From Hydractinia symbiolongicarpus (taxonomy: Eukaryota; Cnidaria; Hydrozoa; Anthoathecata; Hydractiniidae): a stretch of 64,000 nt of DNA. Below the pieces are notes generated by a model. That model was not told the origin of the DNA. It made no database searches and was given only the letters and a program-made list of their open reading frames with translations. A program made the translations under genes and the position numbers. Positions 1 to 13,307 of the stretch are shown here, one piece after another (position 1 is the stretch's first letter; each line of letters opens with the position of its first letter). Where the stretch lies: contig NC_079884.1 in the NCBI RefSeq assembly GCF_029227915.1, positions 6,512,001-6,576,000 of the forward strand, given 5' to 3'.

Positions 1-128
1 CGCCGGCAAACGAAAACCCGCGATTTCCCCTAAATCCCGGACTCGGCCCGTATAATTGAAAGTATGCAAAGAAAGTACCCAGGGAGTCTTTTCATTTTTG
101 ATGAGACGTTGAATGAAAGAAGTTTAAT
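1..128. repeat. Internally deleted copy of the 202-bp repeat
   Basis: This unit is 128 bp instead of about 202 bp. Compared with the next units it runs normally through GGGAGT at 82-87 and then jumps directly to the TTTTCATTTTTGATGAGACG part, so about 75 bp of the AT-rich middle are missing. This is a simple internal deletion in one unit; the flanking parts stay in register. Confidence 0.85.
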
Positions 129-780
129 CGCCGGCAAACGAAAACCCGCGATTTCCCGAAAATACCGGGCTTGGCCGGTATACTCGAATGTATACAAAGA
201 AAGTACCCAGGGAGTAAACTGATTTCTCGAACGATTTCTTAAATTATTTTTTAATCACTAAAACGCACGAGACTTGTAGTTTTCAAAAATGTTTTCATTT
301 TTGATGAGACGTTGAATAAAAGAAGTTTAATCGCCGGCAAACCAAAACCCGCGATTTCCCGAAAATACCGAAATCGGCCCGTATAGTCAACAGTATACAA
401 AGAAAGTACCCAGGGAGTAAACTTATTTTCCGAACAATTTTTTAAATTATTTTTTAATCACTAAAACGCATGAGACTTGTAGTTTTTAAAAATGCTTTCA
501 TTTTTGATGAGACGTTGATTAAAAGAAGTTTAATCGCCGGCAAACGAAAACCCGCGATTACCCATAAATACCTGAATCGGCCCGTATAGTCAAAAGTATA
601 CAAAGAAAGTACCCAGGGAGTAAACTCATTTCCTGAACGATTTTTTAAATTTTTTTTAATCACTAAAACGCATGAGACTTTTAGTTTTTAAAAATGTTTT
701 CATTTTCGATGGACGCTGAATAAAAGAAGTTTAACCGCCGGCAAAAGAAAACCCGCGATTTCCCGTATATCCCGGGCTTG
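1..780. repeat. Tandem repeat of about 202 bp, distinct from the main satellite
   Basis: Units start with the same GC-rich block (CGCCGGCAAACGAAAACCCG or a close variant) at 1, 129, 332, 535 and 736, giving spacings of 128, 203, 203 and 201 bp. Each complete unit has a GC-rich first part, a shared GAAAGTACCCAGGGAGT block (about 71, 197, 399 and 605), and an AT-rich second part ending in GAAGTTTAA. The 736 unit is cut off near 780 where the main satellite begins. Units differ by scattered substitutions. I see no similarity to the 374-bp satellite beyond general AT-richness. The array probably continues to the left of the window. No gene is visible; a 69-codon minus-strand frame at 454-663 lies wholly inside repeat units and is not credible as a gene. 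Confidence 0.93.
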
Positions 781-786
781 GAAATA
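776..786. other. Junction between the 202-bp repeat and the 374-bp satellite
   Basis: The 202-bp repeat is followed through its CCGGGCTTGG block and breaks off at 778-781. The 374-bp satellite begins immediately with AAATATGTGAC. TTGG at 778-781 occurs at this point in both repeats (CTTGGCCGG in the 202-bp unit, GTTGGTACGAATATG in the satellite), so the join lies within a 4-bp microhomology. No transposon ends or target duplications are visible at the join. An end-joining or template-switch origin is an inference. Confidence 0.7.
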
Positions 787-3700
787 TGTGACACAACCGT
801 TGAAACTCAAACGGACTGACACCGTTAGAAAGTCAATGAAATGTAGTTTTTGAAACTGTCGCTATTTCCTCAGCACGCGATAATGGCTAGGATTGGTCCC
901 ACAATAAAAAAATGACTTTTTTTATCATAATTCTTAAATGAAGAGCTACCACAGAGCACGGTGTAATCGCTGAGTTCCGGCAATCACGTCAAATTAAAAA
1001 GAATGTTATTTCTTGCAGTCCAATAGTCTCATTTATCACATTAATCAGGTCAGAGTCTAAAGTTAGTTCAATTAAGTCCAACAGTCAATCGTTTCATAGT
1101 TAAAAACGATGCAACCTAGTAATATCAGAAAAATATCGCTAAATACATGTTGGTACGAAGATGTGACCAAACCGTTGTAACTGAAACGGACTGACACCGT
1201 TAGAGAGTCAATGAAATTTAGTTTTTGAAACTGTCGCTATTTCTTCAGCGGGTGATAACGGATAGGATTGGTCCCACAGTAAAGAATGACTTATTTATCT
1301 AAACTCTTAAATAAAGCGCTACCACAGCGGCCAGTGTAATCGCTGAGTTCCGGCAATCACGTCAAATTTAGAAGAATGTTATTTCTTGGAGTCCAATTGT
1401 CTGATTTTTCACATTTATCAGGTCACAGTCCAAAGTTAGTTTAATTAAGTCGCACAGTCAACGTTTCATGGTTAAAAGCGATGCAACCTAGTAATATCAA
1501 AAAAATATCGCTAAATACATGTCGGAACGAATATGTGACCCAACCGTGGTAACTCAAACGGACTGACACTGTGTTAGAAAGTCAATGAAATTTAGTTTTT
1601 GAAACTGTCGCTATTTCTTCAGCGGGCGATAACGGATAGGATTGGTACCACAGTAAAGAATGACTTATTTATCTAAACTCTTAAATAAAGCGCTACCACA
1701 GCGCCCAGTGTAATCGCTGAGTTCCAGCAATCACGTCAAATTTAGAAGAATGTTATTTCTTGGAGTCCAATTGTCTGATTTTTCACATTTATCAGGTCAC
1801 AGTCCAAAGTTAGTTCAATTAAGTCCCACAGTCAATCGTTTCATTGTTAAAAGTTATACAACCTAGTAATATCAAAAAAATATCGCTAAATACATGTTGG
1901 TACGAATATGTGACACAACCGTCGAAACTCAAACGGACTGACACCATTAGAAAGTCAATGAAATTTAGTTTTTGAAACTGTCGCTATTTCTTCAGCGGGC
2001 GATAACGGATAGGATTGGTACCACAGTAAAGAATGACTTATTTATCTAATTTCTTAAATAAAGCGCTACCACAGCGGCCAGTGTAATCGCTGAGTTCCGG
2101 CAATCACGTCAAATTTAGAAGAATGTTATTTCTTTGAGTCCAATTGTCTGATTTTTCACATTTATCAGGTCACAGTCCAAAGTTAGTTCAATTAAGTCCC
2201 ACAGTCAACGTTTCATTGTTAAAAGCGATGCAACCTAGTAATATCAAAAAAATATCGCTAAATACATGTTGGTACGAATATGTGACACAACCGTCGAAAC
2301 TCAAACGGACTGACACCGTTAGAAAGTCAATGAAATTTAGTTTTTGAAACTGTCGCTATTTCTTCAGCGGGCGATAACGGATAGGATTGGTACCACAGTA
2401 AAGAATGACTTATTTATCTAATTTCTTAAATAAAGCGCTACCACAGCGGCCAGTGTAATCGCTGAGTTCCGGCAATCACGTCAAATTTAGAAGAATGTTA
2501 TTTCTTGGAGTCCAATTGTCTGATTTTTCACATTTATCAGGTCACAGTCCAAAGTTAGTTCAATTAAGTCCCACAGTCAACGTTTCATTGTTAAAAGCGA
2601 TGCAACCTAGTAATATCAAAAAAATATCGCTAAATACATGTTGGTACGAATATGTGACCCCCTTGTTCTAACTCAAACGGACTGACACTGTTAGAAAGTC
2701 AATGAAATGTAGTTTTTGAAAGTGTCGCTTTTTCTTCACCGCGCGCTAACGGCTAGGATAGGTTCCACAGTAAAAAAAATGACTTTTTTTAGCTTAATTT
2801 TAAAATGAAGCGCTACCACAGTGCCCAGTGTAATCGCTGAGTTCCGGCAATCACGTCAAATTATCAAGAATGTTATTTCTTGGAGTCCAATTGTCTCATT
2901 TACCACATTTATCAGGTCACAGTCCAAAGTTAGTCCAATTAAGTACCACAGTCAATCGTTTCATTGTTGAAAGCGATGCAACCTAGTAATATCAGAAAAA
3001 TATCGGTAAATACATGTTGGTACGAATATGTGACCCAACCGTTGTAACTCAAACGGACTGACACCGTTAGAAAGTCAATGAAATGTAGTTTTTGAAACTG
3101 TCGCTATTTCTTCAGCGCGCGTTAACGGTTAGGATTGGTCCCACAATAAAAAAATGACATTTTTATCTTAATACTTAAATGAAGCGCTACCACAGAGCCA
3201 AGTGTAATCGCTAAGTTTCGGTAATCATGTCAAATTAAGAAGAATGTTATTTCTTGGAGTCCAATTGTCTCATTTATCACATTTGTCAGGCCAGAGTCCA
3301 AAGTTAGTTCAGTTAAGTCCCACAGTCAATCGTTTCATAGTTAAAAGCGATGCAACCTAGTAATATCAGAAAAATATCGCTAAATACATGTTGGTACGAA
3401 TATGTGACACAACCGTTGAAACTCAAACGGACTGACACCGTTAGAAAGTCAATGAAATGTAGTTTTTGAAACTGTCGCTATTTCTTCAACGGGTGATAAC
3501 GGATAGGATTGGTCCCACAGTAAAGAATGACTTATTTATCTAAACTCTTAAATAAAGCGCTACCACAGCGGCCAGTGTAATCGCTGAGTTCCGGCAATCA
3601 CGTCAAATTTAGAAGAATGTTATTTCTTGGAGTCCAATTGTCTGATTTTTCGCATTTATCAGGTCACAGTCCAAAGTTAGTTTAATTAAGTCGCACAGTC

Positions 3701-6700
3701 TACGTTTCATGGTTAAAAGCGATGCAACCTAGTAATATCAAAAAAATATCGCTAAATACATGTCGGAACGAATATGTGACCCAACCGTTGTAACTCAAAC
3801 GGACTGACACCGTTAGAAAGTCAATGAAATGTAGTTTTTGAAAGTGTCGCTTTTTCTTCAACGCGCGCTAACGGCTAGGATAGGTCCCACAGTAAAAAAA
3901 AATGACTTTTTTTAACTTATTTTTTAAATAAAGCGCTACCACAGTGCCCAGTGTAATCGCTCAGTTCCGGCAATCACGTCAAATTAACAAGAAAGTTATT
4001 TCTTGGAGTCCAATTGTCTCATTTACCACATTTATCAGGTCACAGTTCAAAGTTAGTCCAATTAAGTCCCACAGTCAATCGTTTCATTGTTGAAAGCGAT
4101 GCAACCTAGTAATCTCAGAAAAATATCGCTAAATACATGTTGGTACGAATATGTGACCCAACCGTTGTAACTCAAACGGACTGACACCGTTAGAAAGTCA
4201 ATGAAATGTAGTTTTTGAAAGTGTCGCTTTTTCTTCAACGCGCGCTAACGGCTAGGATAGGTCCCACAGTAAAAAAAAATGACTTTTTTTAGCTTAATTT
4301 TGAAATGAAGCGCTACCACAGTGCCCAATGTAATCGCTGAGTTCCGGCAATCACATCAAATTAAGAAGAATGTTATTTCTTGGAGTCCAATTGTCTCATT
4401 TATCACATTGATCAGGTCAGAGTCTAAAGTTAGTTCAATTAAGTCCAACAGTCAATCGTTTCATAGTTAAAAACGATGCAACCTAGTAATATCAGAAAAA
4501 TATCGCTAAATACATGTTGGTACGAATATGTGACCAAACCGTTGTAACTGAAACGGACTGACACCGTTAGAAAGTCAATGAAATTTAGTTTTTGAAACTG
4601 TCGCTATTTCTTCAGCGGGCGATAACGGATAGGATTGGTACCACAGTAAAGAATGACTTTTTTTAGCTTAATTTTTAAATGAAGCGCTACCACAGTGCCC
4701 AGTGTAATCGCTTAGTTCCGGCAATCACGTCAAATTAAAAAGAATGTTATTTCTTCGAGTCCAATTGTCTCATTTATCACATTGATCAGGTCACAGTCCA
4801 AAGTTAGTTCAATTAAGTCCCACAGTCAATCGTTTATTAGTTAAAAGCGATGCAACCTAGTAATATCAGAAAAATATCGCTAAATACATGTTGGTACGAA
4901 TATGTGACACAACCGTTGAAACTAAAACGGACTGGTACCGTTAGAAAGTCAATGAAATGTAGTTTTTGAAAGTGTCGCTTTTTCTTCAACGCGCGATAAC
5001 GGCTAGGATAGGTCCCACAGTAAAAAAAATGACTTTTTTTAGCTTAATTTTTAAATGAAGCGCTACCACAGTGCCCAATGTAATCGCTGAGTTCCGGCAA
5101 TCACGTCAAATTAAGAAGAATGTTATTTCTTGGAGTCCAATTGTCTCATTTATCACATTGATTAGGTCAGAGTCTAAAGTTAGTTCAATTAAGTCCAACA
5201 GTCAATCGTTTCATAGTTAAAAACGATGCAACCTAGTAATATCAGAAAAATATCGCTAAATACATGTTGTACGAATATGTGACCAAACCGTTGTAACTGA
5301 AACGGACTGACACCGTTAGAAAGTCAATGAAATTTAGTTTTTGAAACTGTCGCTATTTCTTCAGCGGGCGATAACGGATAGGATTGGTACCACAGTAAAA
5401 AAATGACTTATTTATCTAAACTCTTAAATAAAGCGCTACCACAGCGGCCAGTGTAATCGCTAAATTCCGGCAATCACTTCAAAGTATGAAGAATGTTATT
5501 TCTTGGAGTCCAATTGTCTCATTTACCACATTTATCAGGTCACAGTCCAAAGTTAGTCTAATTAAGTCCCACAGGCAATCGTTTCATTGTTGAAAGCGAT
5601 GCAACCTAGTAATATCAGAAAAATATCGCTAAATACATGTTGGTACGAATATGTTACCCAACCGTTGTAACTCAAACGGACTGACACCGTTAGAAAGTCA
5701 ATGAAATGTAGTTTTTGAAAGTGTCGCTTTTTCTTCAACGCGCGCTAACGGCTAGGATAGGTCCACAGTAAAAAAAATGACTTTTTTTAGCTTAATTTTT
5801 AATTGAAGCGCTACCACAGTGCCCAGTGTAATCGCTGAGTTCCGGCAATCACGTCAAATTAACAAGAATTTTCTTTCTTGGAGTCCAATTGTCTCATTTA
5901 CCACATTTATCAGGTCACAGTCCAAAGTTAGTCCAATTAAGTCCCACAGTCAATCGTTTCATTGTTGAAAGCGATGCAACCTAGTAATATCAGAAAAATA
6001 TCGCTAAATACATGTTGGTACGAATATGTGACCGAACCGTTGTAACTCAAACGGACTGACACCGTTAGAAAGTCAATGAAATGTAGTTTTTGAAACTGTC
6101 GCTATTTCTTCAGCGCGCGATAACGGCTAGGATTGGTCCCACAATAAAAAAATGACATTTTTATCTTAATACTTAAATGAAGCGCTACCACAGAGCCCAG
6201 TGTAATCGCTGAGTTCCGGCAATCACGTCAAATTAAAAAGAATGTTACTTCTTGGAGTCCAATTGTCTCATTTATCACATTGCTCAGGTCACAGTCCAAA
6301 GTTAGTTCAATTAAGTCCCACAGTCAATCGTTTCATTGTTAAAAGCGATGCAACCTAGTAATATCAAAAAAATATCGCTAAATACATGTTGGTACGTATT
6401 TGTGACACAACCGTTGAAACTCAAACGGACTGACACCGTTAGAAAGACAATGAAATGTAGTTTTTGAAACTGTCGCTATTTCCACAGCGCGCGATTACGT
6501 CTAGGATTGGTCCCACAATAAAAAAATGACTTTTTTTAACTTAATTCTTAAATGAAGCGCTACCACAGAGCCAAGTGTAATCGCTAAGTTTCAGCAATCA
6601 TGTCAAATTAAGAAGAATGTTATTTCTTGGAGTCCAATTGTCTCATTTATTACATTTATCAGGTCAGAGTTCAAAGTTAGTTCAATTAAGTCCCACAGTC

Positions 6701-8074
6701 AATCGTTTCATAGTTAAAAGCGATGCAACCTAGTAATATCAGAAAAAAATGGCTAAATACATGTTGGTACGAATATGTGACACAACCGTTGAAACTCAAA
6801 CGGACTGACACCATTAGAAAGTCAATGAAATGTAGTTTTTGAAATTGTCGCTATTTCCTCAGCGCGCGATAATGGCTAGGATTGGTCCCACAATAAAAAA
6901 ATGACTTTTTTATTATAATTCTTAAATGAAGCGCTACCACAGAGCCAAGTGTAATCGCCGAGTTTCGGCAATCATGTCAAATTAAGAAAAATGTTTTTTC
7001 TTGGAGTCCAATTGTCTCCTTTATCACATTTATCAGGTGACAGTCCAAGGTTAGCCCAATTAAGTCCCACAGTCAATCGTTTCAGAGTTAAAAGCGATGC
7101 AACCTGGTAATATCAGAAACATATCGCTAAATACATGTTGGTACGTATTTGTGACCAAACCGTTGTAACTGAAAGGTACTGACACCGTTAGAAAGTCAAT
7201 GAAATGTAGTTTTTGAAACTGTCGCGATTTCTTCAGCGCGCGATAACGGATAGGATTGGTCCCACAGTAAATTATGACTTATTTATCTAAACTCTTAAAT
7301 GAAGCGCTACCACAGCGGCCAGTGTAATGGCTGAGTTCCAGCAATCACGTCAAATTAAGAAGAATGTTTTTTCTTGGAGTCCAATTGTCTCATTATTCAC
7401 ATTTATCAGGTCACAGTCCAAAGTTAGTTCAATTAAGTCCCACAGTCAATCGTTTCATTGTTAAAAGCTATGCAACCTAGTAATATCAAAAAAATATCGC
7501 TAAATACATTTTGGTACGAATATGTGACACAACAGTCGAAACTCAAGCGGACTGACACCGTTACAAAGTCAATGAAATTTAGTTTTTGAAACTGTCGCTA
7601 TTTCTTCAGCGGGCGATAACGGATAGGATTGGTACCACAGTAAAGAATGACATATTTATCATAACTTATTTATCTAAACTCTTAAATAAAGCGCTACCAC
7701 AGCGGCCAGTGTAATCACTGAGTTCCGGCAATCACGTCAAATTTAGAAGAATGTTATTTCTTGGAGTCCAATTGTCTGATTTTTCACATTTATCAGGTCA
7801 CAGTCCAAAGTTAGTTCAATTAAGTCCCACAGTCAACGTTTCATTGTTAAAAGCGATGCAACCTAGTAATATCAAAAAAATATCGCTAAATACATGTTGG
7901 TACGAATATGTGACCCAACCGTTGTAACTCAAACGGACTGACACTGTTAGAAAGTCAATGAAATGTAGTTTTTGAAAGTGTCGCTTTTTCTTCACCGCGC
8001 GCTAACGGCTAGGATAGGTTCCACAGTAAAAAAAATGACTTTTTTTAGCTTAATTTTTAAATGAAGCGCTACCA
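781..8074 (+). repeat. Satellite block 1: irregular mix of monomer types
   Basis: About 19.5 monomers without a regular HOR period. Monomers starting at 1533, 1908 and 2280 are close relatives of each other, pointing to recent single-monomer duplication. Other relationships skip copies: the rare variant GTCGGAACGA occurs at 1521 and 3762 (2,241 bp, six monomers), and the variant AGAGTCTAAAGTTAG occurs at 1052, 4419 and 5169 (nine and then two monomers apart). Indels concentrate in the poly-A/T stretch after the first GTCCCACA block. A 67-codon plus-strand frame at 2144-2347 is a chance frame inside one monomer. Confidence 0.85.
7522..7907 (+). repeat. Satellite monomer lengthened by a 14-bp internal insertion
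   Basis: This monomer measures 386 bp from ATGTGAC to ATGTGAC, against 372 bp for its close relatives. The extra 14 bp lie near 7651-7665, where the usual GACTTATTTATCTAAAC becomes a near-duplication of the TATTTATC stretch. It looks like slippage or a short tandem duplication. Confidence 0.8.
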
Positions 8075-11000
8075 CAGCGACCAGTGTAATCGCTGAGTTC
8101 CGGCAATCACGTCAAATTTAGAAGAATGTTATTTCTTGGAGTCCAATTGTCTGATTTTTCACATTTATCTGGTCACAGTCCAAAGTTAGTTCAATTAAGT
8201 CCCACAGTCAACGTTTCATTGTTAAAAGCGATGCAACCTAGTAATATCAAAAAATATCGCTAAATACATGTTGGTACGAATATTTGACCCAACCGCTCTA
8301 ACTCAAACGGACTGACACTGTTAGAAAGTCAATGAAATGTAGTTTTTGAAAGTGTCGCTTTTTCTTCACCGCGCGCTAACGGCTAGGATAGGTTCCACAG
8401 TAAAAAAAATGACTTTTTTTAGCTTAATTTTAAAATGAAGCGCTACCACAGTGCCCAGTGTAATCGCTGAGTTCCGGCAATCACGTCAAATTATCAAGAA
8501 TGTTATTTCTTGGAGTCCAATTGTCTCATTTATCACATTCGTCAGGTCACAGTCCAAAGTTAGTTCAATTAAGTCCCACAGTCAATCGTTTCATAGTTAA
8601 AAGCGATGCAACCTAGTAATATCAGAAAAATATCGCTAAATACATGTTGGTACGAATATGTGACACAACCGTTGAAACTCAAACGGACTGACACCGTTAG
8701 AAAGTCAATGAAATGTAGTTTTTGAAATTTTTGCTATTTCCTCAGCGCGCGATAATGGCTAGGATTGGTCCCACAATAAAAAAATGACTTTTTTATTATA
8801 ATTCTGAAATGAAGCGCTACCACAGAGCCAAGTGTAATCGCCGAGTTTCGGCAATCATATCAAATTAAGAAAAATGTTTTTTCTTGGAGTCCAATTGTCT
8901 CCTTTATCACATTTATCAGGTTACAGTCCAAGGTTAGCTCAATTAAGTCCCACAGTCAATCGTTTCATAGTTAAAAGCGATGCAACCTAGTAATATCAGA
9001 AACATATCGCTAAATACATGTTGGTACGTATTTGTGACCAAACCGTTGTAACTGAAAGGTACTGACACCGTTAGAAAGTCAATGAAATGTAGTTTTTGAA
9101 ACTGTCGCGATTTCTTCAGCGCGCGATAACGGATAGGATTGGTCCCGCAGTAAAATATGACTTATTTATCTAAACTCTTAAATGAAGCGCTACCACAGTG
9201 GCCAGTGTAATCTCTGACTTCCGGCAATCACGTCAAATTAAGAAGAATGTTTTTTCTTGGAGTCCAATTGTCTCATTTTTCACATTTATCAGGTCACAGT
9301 CCAAAGTTAGTTCAATTAAGTCCCACAGTCAATCGTTTCATTGTTAAAAGCTATGCAACCTAGCAATATCAAAAAAATATCGCTAAATACATGTTGGTAC
9401 GAATATGTGACACAACCGTCGAAACTCAAACGGACTGACACCGTTAGAAAGTCAATGAAATGTAGTTTTTGAAACTCTCGCTATTTCTTCAGCGCGCGTT
9501 AACGGTTAGGATTGGTCCCACAATAAAAAAATGACATTTTTATCTTAATACTTAAATGAAGCGCTACCACAGAGCCCAGTGTAATCGCTGAGTTCCGGCA
9601 ATCACGTCAAATTAAAAAGAATGTTATTTCTTGGAGTCCAATTGTCTCATTTATCACATTGCTCAGGTCACAGTCCAAAGTTAGTTCAATTAAGTCCCAC
9701 AGTCAATCGTTTCATTGTTAAAAGCGATGCAACCTAGTAATATCAAAAAATATCGCTAAATACATGTTGGTGCGTATTTGTGACACAACCGTTGAAACTC
9801 AACCGGACTGACACCGTTAGAAAGACAATGAAATGGAGTTTTTGAAACTGTCGCTATTTCCACAGCACGCGATTACGTTTAGGATTGGTCCCACAATAAA
9901 AAAATGACTTTTTTTAACTTAATTCTTAAATGAAGCGCTACCACAGAGCCAAGTGTAATCGCTAAGTTTCGGCAATCATGTCAAATTAAGAAGAATGTTT
10001 TTTCTTGGAGTCCAATTGTCTCATTTTTCACATTTATCAGGTCACAGTCCAAAGTTAGTTCAATTAAGTCCCACAGTCAATCGTTTCATTGTTAAAAGCT
10101 ATGCAACCTAGTAATATCAAAAAAATATCGCTAAATACATGTTGGTACGAATATGTGACACAACCGTCGAAACTCAAACGGACTGAAACCGTTAGAAAGT
10201 CAATAAAATTTAGTTTTTGAAACTGTCGCTATTTCTTCAGCGGGCGATAACGGATAGGATTGGTACCACAGTAAAGAATGACTTATTTATCTAAACTCTT
10301 AAATAAAGCGCTACCACAGCGACCAGTGTAATCGCTGAGTTCCGGCAATCACGTCAAATTTAGAAGAATGTTATTTCTTGGAGTCCAATTGTCTGATTTT
10401 TCACATTTATCTGGTCACAGTCCAAAGTTAGTTCAATTAAGTCCCACAGTCAACGTTTCATTGTTAAAAGCGATGCAACCTAGTAATATCAAAAAAATAT
10501 CGCTAAATACATGTTGGTACGAATATGTGACCCAACCGCTCTAACTCAAACGGACTGACACTGTTAGAAAGTCAATGAAATGTAGTTTTTGAAAGTGTCG
10601 CTTTTTCTTCACCGCGCGCTAACGGCTAGGATAGGTTCCACAGTAAAAAAAATGACTTTTTTTAGCTTAATTTTAAAATGAAGCGCTACCACAGTGCCCA
10701 GTGTAATCGCTGAGTTCCGGCAATCACGTCAAATTATCAAGAATGTTATTTCTTGGAGTCCAATTGTCTCATTTATCACATTCGTCAGGTCACAGTCCAA
10801 AGTTAGTTCAATTAAGTCCCACAGTCAATCGTTTCATAGTTAAAAGCGATGCAACCTAGTAATATCAGAAAAATATCGCTAAATACATGTTGGTACGAAT
10901 ATGTGACACAACCGTTGAAACTCAAACGGACTGACACCGTTAGAAAGTCAATGAAATGTAGTTTTTGAAATTTTTGCTATTTCCTCAGCGCGCGATAATG

Positions 11001-13307
11001 GCTAGGATTGGTCCCACAATAAAAAAATGACTTTTTTATTATAATTCTGAAATGAAGCGCTACCACAGAGCCAAGTGTAATCGCCGAGTTTCGGCAATCA
11101 TATCAAATTAAGAAAAATGTTTTTTCTTGGAGTCCAATTGTCTCCTTTATCACATTTATCAGGTTACAGTCCAAGGTTAGCTCAATTAAGTCCCACAGTC
11201 AATCGTTTCATAGTTAAAAGCGATGCAACCTAGTAATATCAGAAACATATCGCTAAATACATGTTGGTACGTATTTGTGACCAAACCGTTGTAACTGAAA
11301 GGTACTGACACCGTTAGAAAGTCAATGAAATGTAGTTTTTGAAACTGTCGCGATTTCTTCAGCGCGCGATAACGGATAGGATTGGTCCCGCAGTAAAATA
11401 TGACTTATTTATCTAAACTCTTAAATGAAGCGCTACCACAGTGGCCAGTGTAATCTCTGAGTTCCGGCAATCACGTCAAATTAAGAAGAATGTTTTTTCT
11501 TGGAGTCCAATTGTCTCATTTTTCACATTTATCAGGTCACAGTCCAAAGTTAGTTCAATTAAGTCCCACAGTCAATCGTTTCATTGTTAAAAGCTATGCA
11601 ACCTAGCAATATCAAAAAAATATCGCTAAATACATGTTGGTACGAATATGTGACACAACCGTCGAAACTCAAACGGACTGACACCGTTAGAAAGTCAATG
11701 AAATGTAGTTTTTGAAACTGTCGCTATTTCTTCAGCGGGCGATAACGGATAGGATTGGTACCACAGTAAAGAATGACTTATTTATCTAAACTCTTAAATA
11801 AAGCGCTACCACAGCGACCAGTGTAATCGCTGAGTTCCGGCAATCACGTCAAATTTAGAAGAATGTTATTTCTTGGAGTCCAATTGTCTGATTTTTCACA
11901 TTTATCTGGTCACAGTCCAAAGTTAGTTCAATTAAGTCCCACAGTCAACGTTTCATTGTTAAAAGCGATGCAACCTAGTAATATCAAAAAAATATCGCTA
12001 AATACATGTTGGTACGAATATGTGACCCAACCGCTCTAACTCAAACGGACTGACACTGTTAGAAAGTCAATGAAATGTAGTTTTTGAAAGTGTCGCTTTT
12101 TCTTCACCGCGCGCTAACGGCTAGGATAGGTTCCACAGTAAAAAAATGACTTTTTTTAGCTTAATTTTAAAATGAAGCGCTACCACAGTGCCCAGTGTAA
12201 TCGCTGAGTTCCGGCAATCACGTCAAATTATCAAGAATGTTATTTCTTGGAGTCCAATTGTCTCATTTATCACATTCGTCAGGTCACAGTCCAAAGTTAG
12301 TTCAATTAAGTCCCACAGTCAATCGTTTCATAGTTAAAAGCGATGCAACCTAGTAATATCAGAAAAATATCGCTAAACACATGTTGTTACGAATATGTGA
12401 CACAACCGTTGAAACTCAAACGGACTGACACCGTTAGAAAGTCAATGAAATGTAGTTTTTGAAATTTTTGCTATTTCCTCAGCGCGCGATAATGGCTAGG
12501 ATTGGTCCCACAATAAAAAAATGACTTTTTTATTATAATTCTTAAATGAAGCGCTACCACAGAGCCAAGTGTAATCGCCGAGTTTCGGCAATCATATCAA
12601 ATTAAGAAAAATGTTTTTTCTTGGAGTCCAATTGTCTCATTTTTCACATTTATCAGGTCACAGTCCAAAGTTAGTTCAATTAAGTCCCACAGTCAATCGT
12701 TTCATTGTTAAAAGCGATGCAACCTAGTAATATCAAAAAAATATCGCTAAATACATGTTGGTACGAATATGTGACACAACCGTCGAAACTCAAACGGACT
12801 GACACCGTTAGAAAGTCAATGAAATGTAGTTTTTGAAACTGTCGCTATTTCCACAGCGCGCGATTACGTTTAGGATTGGTCCCACAATAAAAAAATGACT
12901 TTTTTTAACTTAATTCTTAAATGAAGCGCTACCACAGAGCCAAGTGTAATCGCTAAGTTTCGGCAATCATGTCAAATTAAGAAGAATGTTTTTTCTTGGA
13001 GTCCAATTGTCTCATTTTTCACATTTATCAGGTCACAGTCCAAAGTTAGTTCAATTAAGTCCCACAGTCAATCGTTTTATTGTTAAAAGCTATGCAACCT
13101 AGTAATATCAAAAAAATATCGCTAAATACATGTTGGTACGAATATGTGACACAACCGTCGAAACTCAAACGGACTGAAACCGTTAGAAAGTCAATGAAAT
13201 TTAGTTTTTGAAACTGTCGCTATTTCTTCAGCGGGCGATAACGGATAGGATTGGTACCACAGTAAAGAATGACTTATTTATCTAAACTCTTAAATAAAGC
13301 GCTACCA
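8075..13307 (+). repeat. Satellite block 2: HOR units of 6, 4 and 4 monomers
   Basis: The diagnostic variant CAGCGACCAGTG appears at 8075, 10,317, 11,812 and 13,308, giving units of 2,242, 1,495 and 1,496 bp (six, four and four monomers). Other markers keep the same offsets: CCGCTCTAAC at 8292, 10,536 and 12,031, and the TTTGAAATTTTTGC variant at about 8721, 10,964 and 12,458. Units are nearly identical over long stretches, with scattered single-base changes and poly-A length differences. The shorter units are most simply explained by loss of two monomers through unequal exchange. Confidence 0.88.

Noticed and set aside
454-663. 69-codon minus-strand open frame in the 202-bp repeat
   Set aside because: It crosses a repeat-unit boundary and its frame is disrupted in the other units by small indels.
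2144-2347. 67-codon plus-strand open frame
   Set aside because: It lies entirely inside satellite sequence and is not kept in neighbouring monomers; it is chance.
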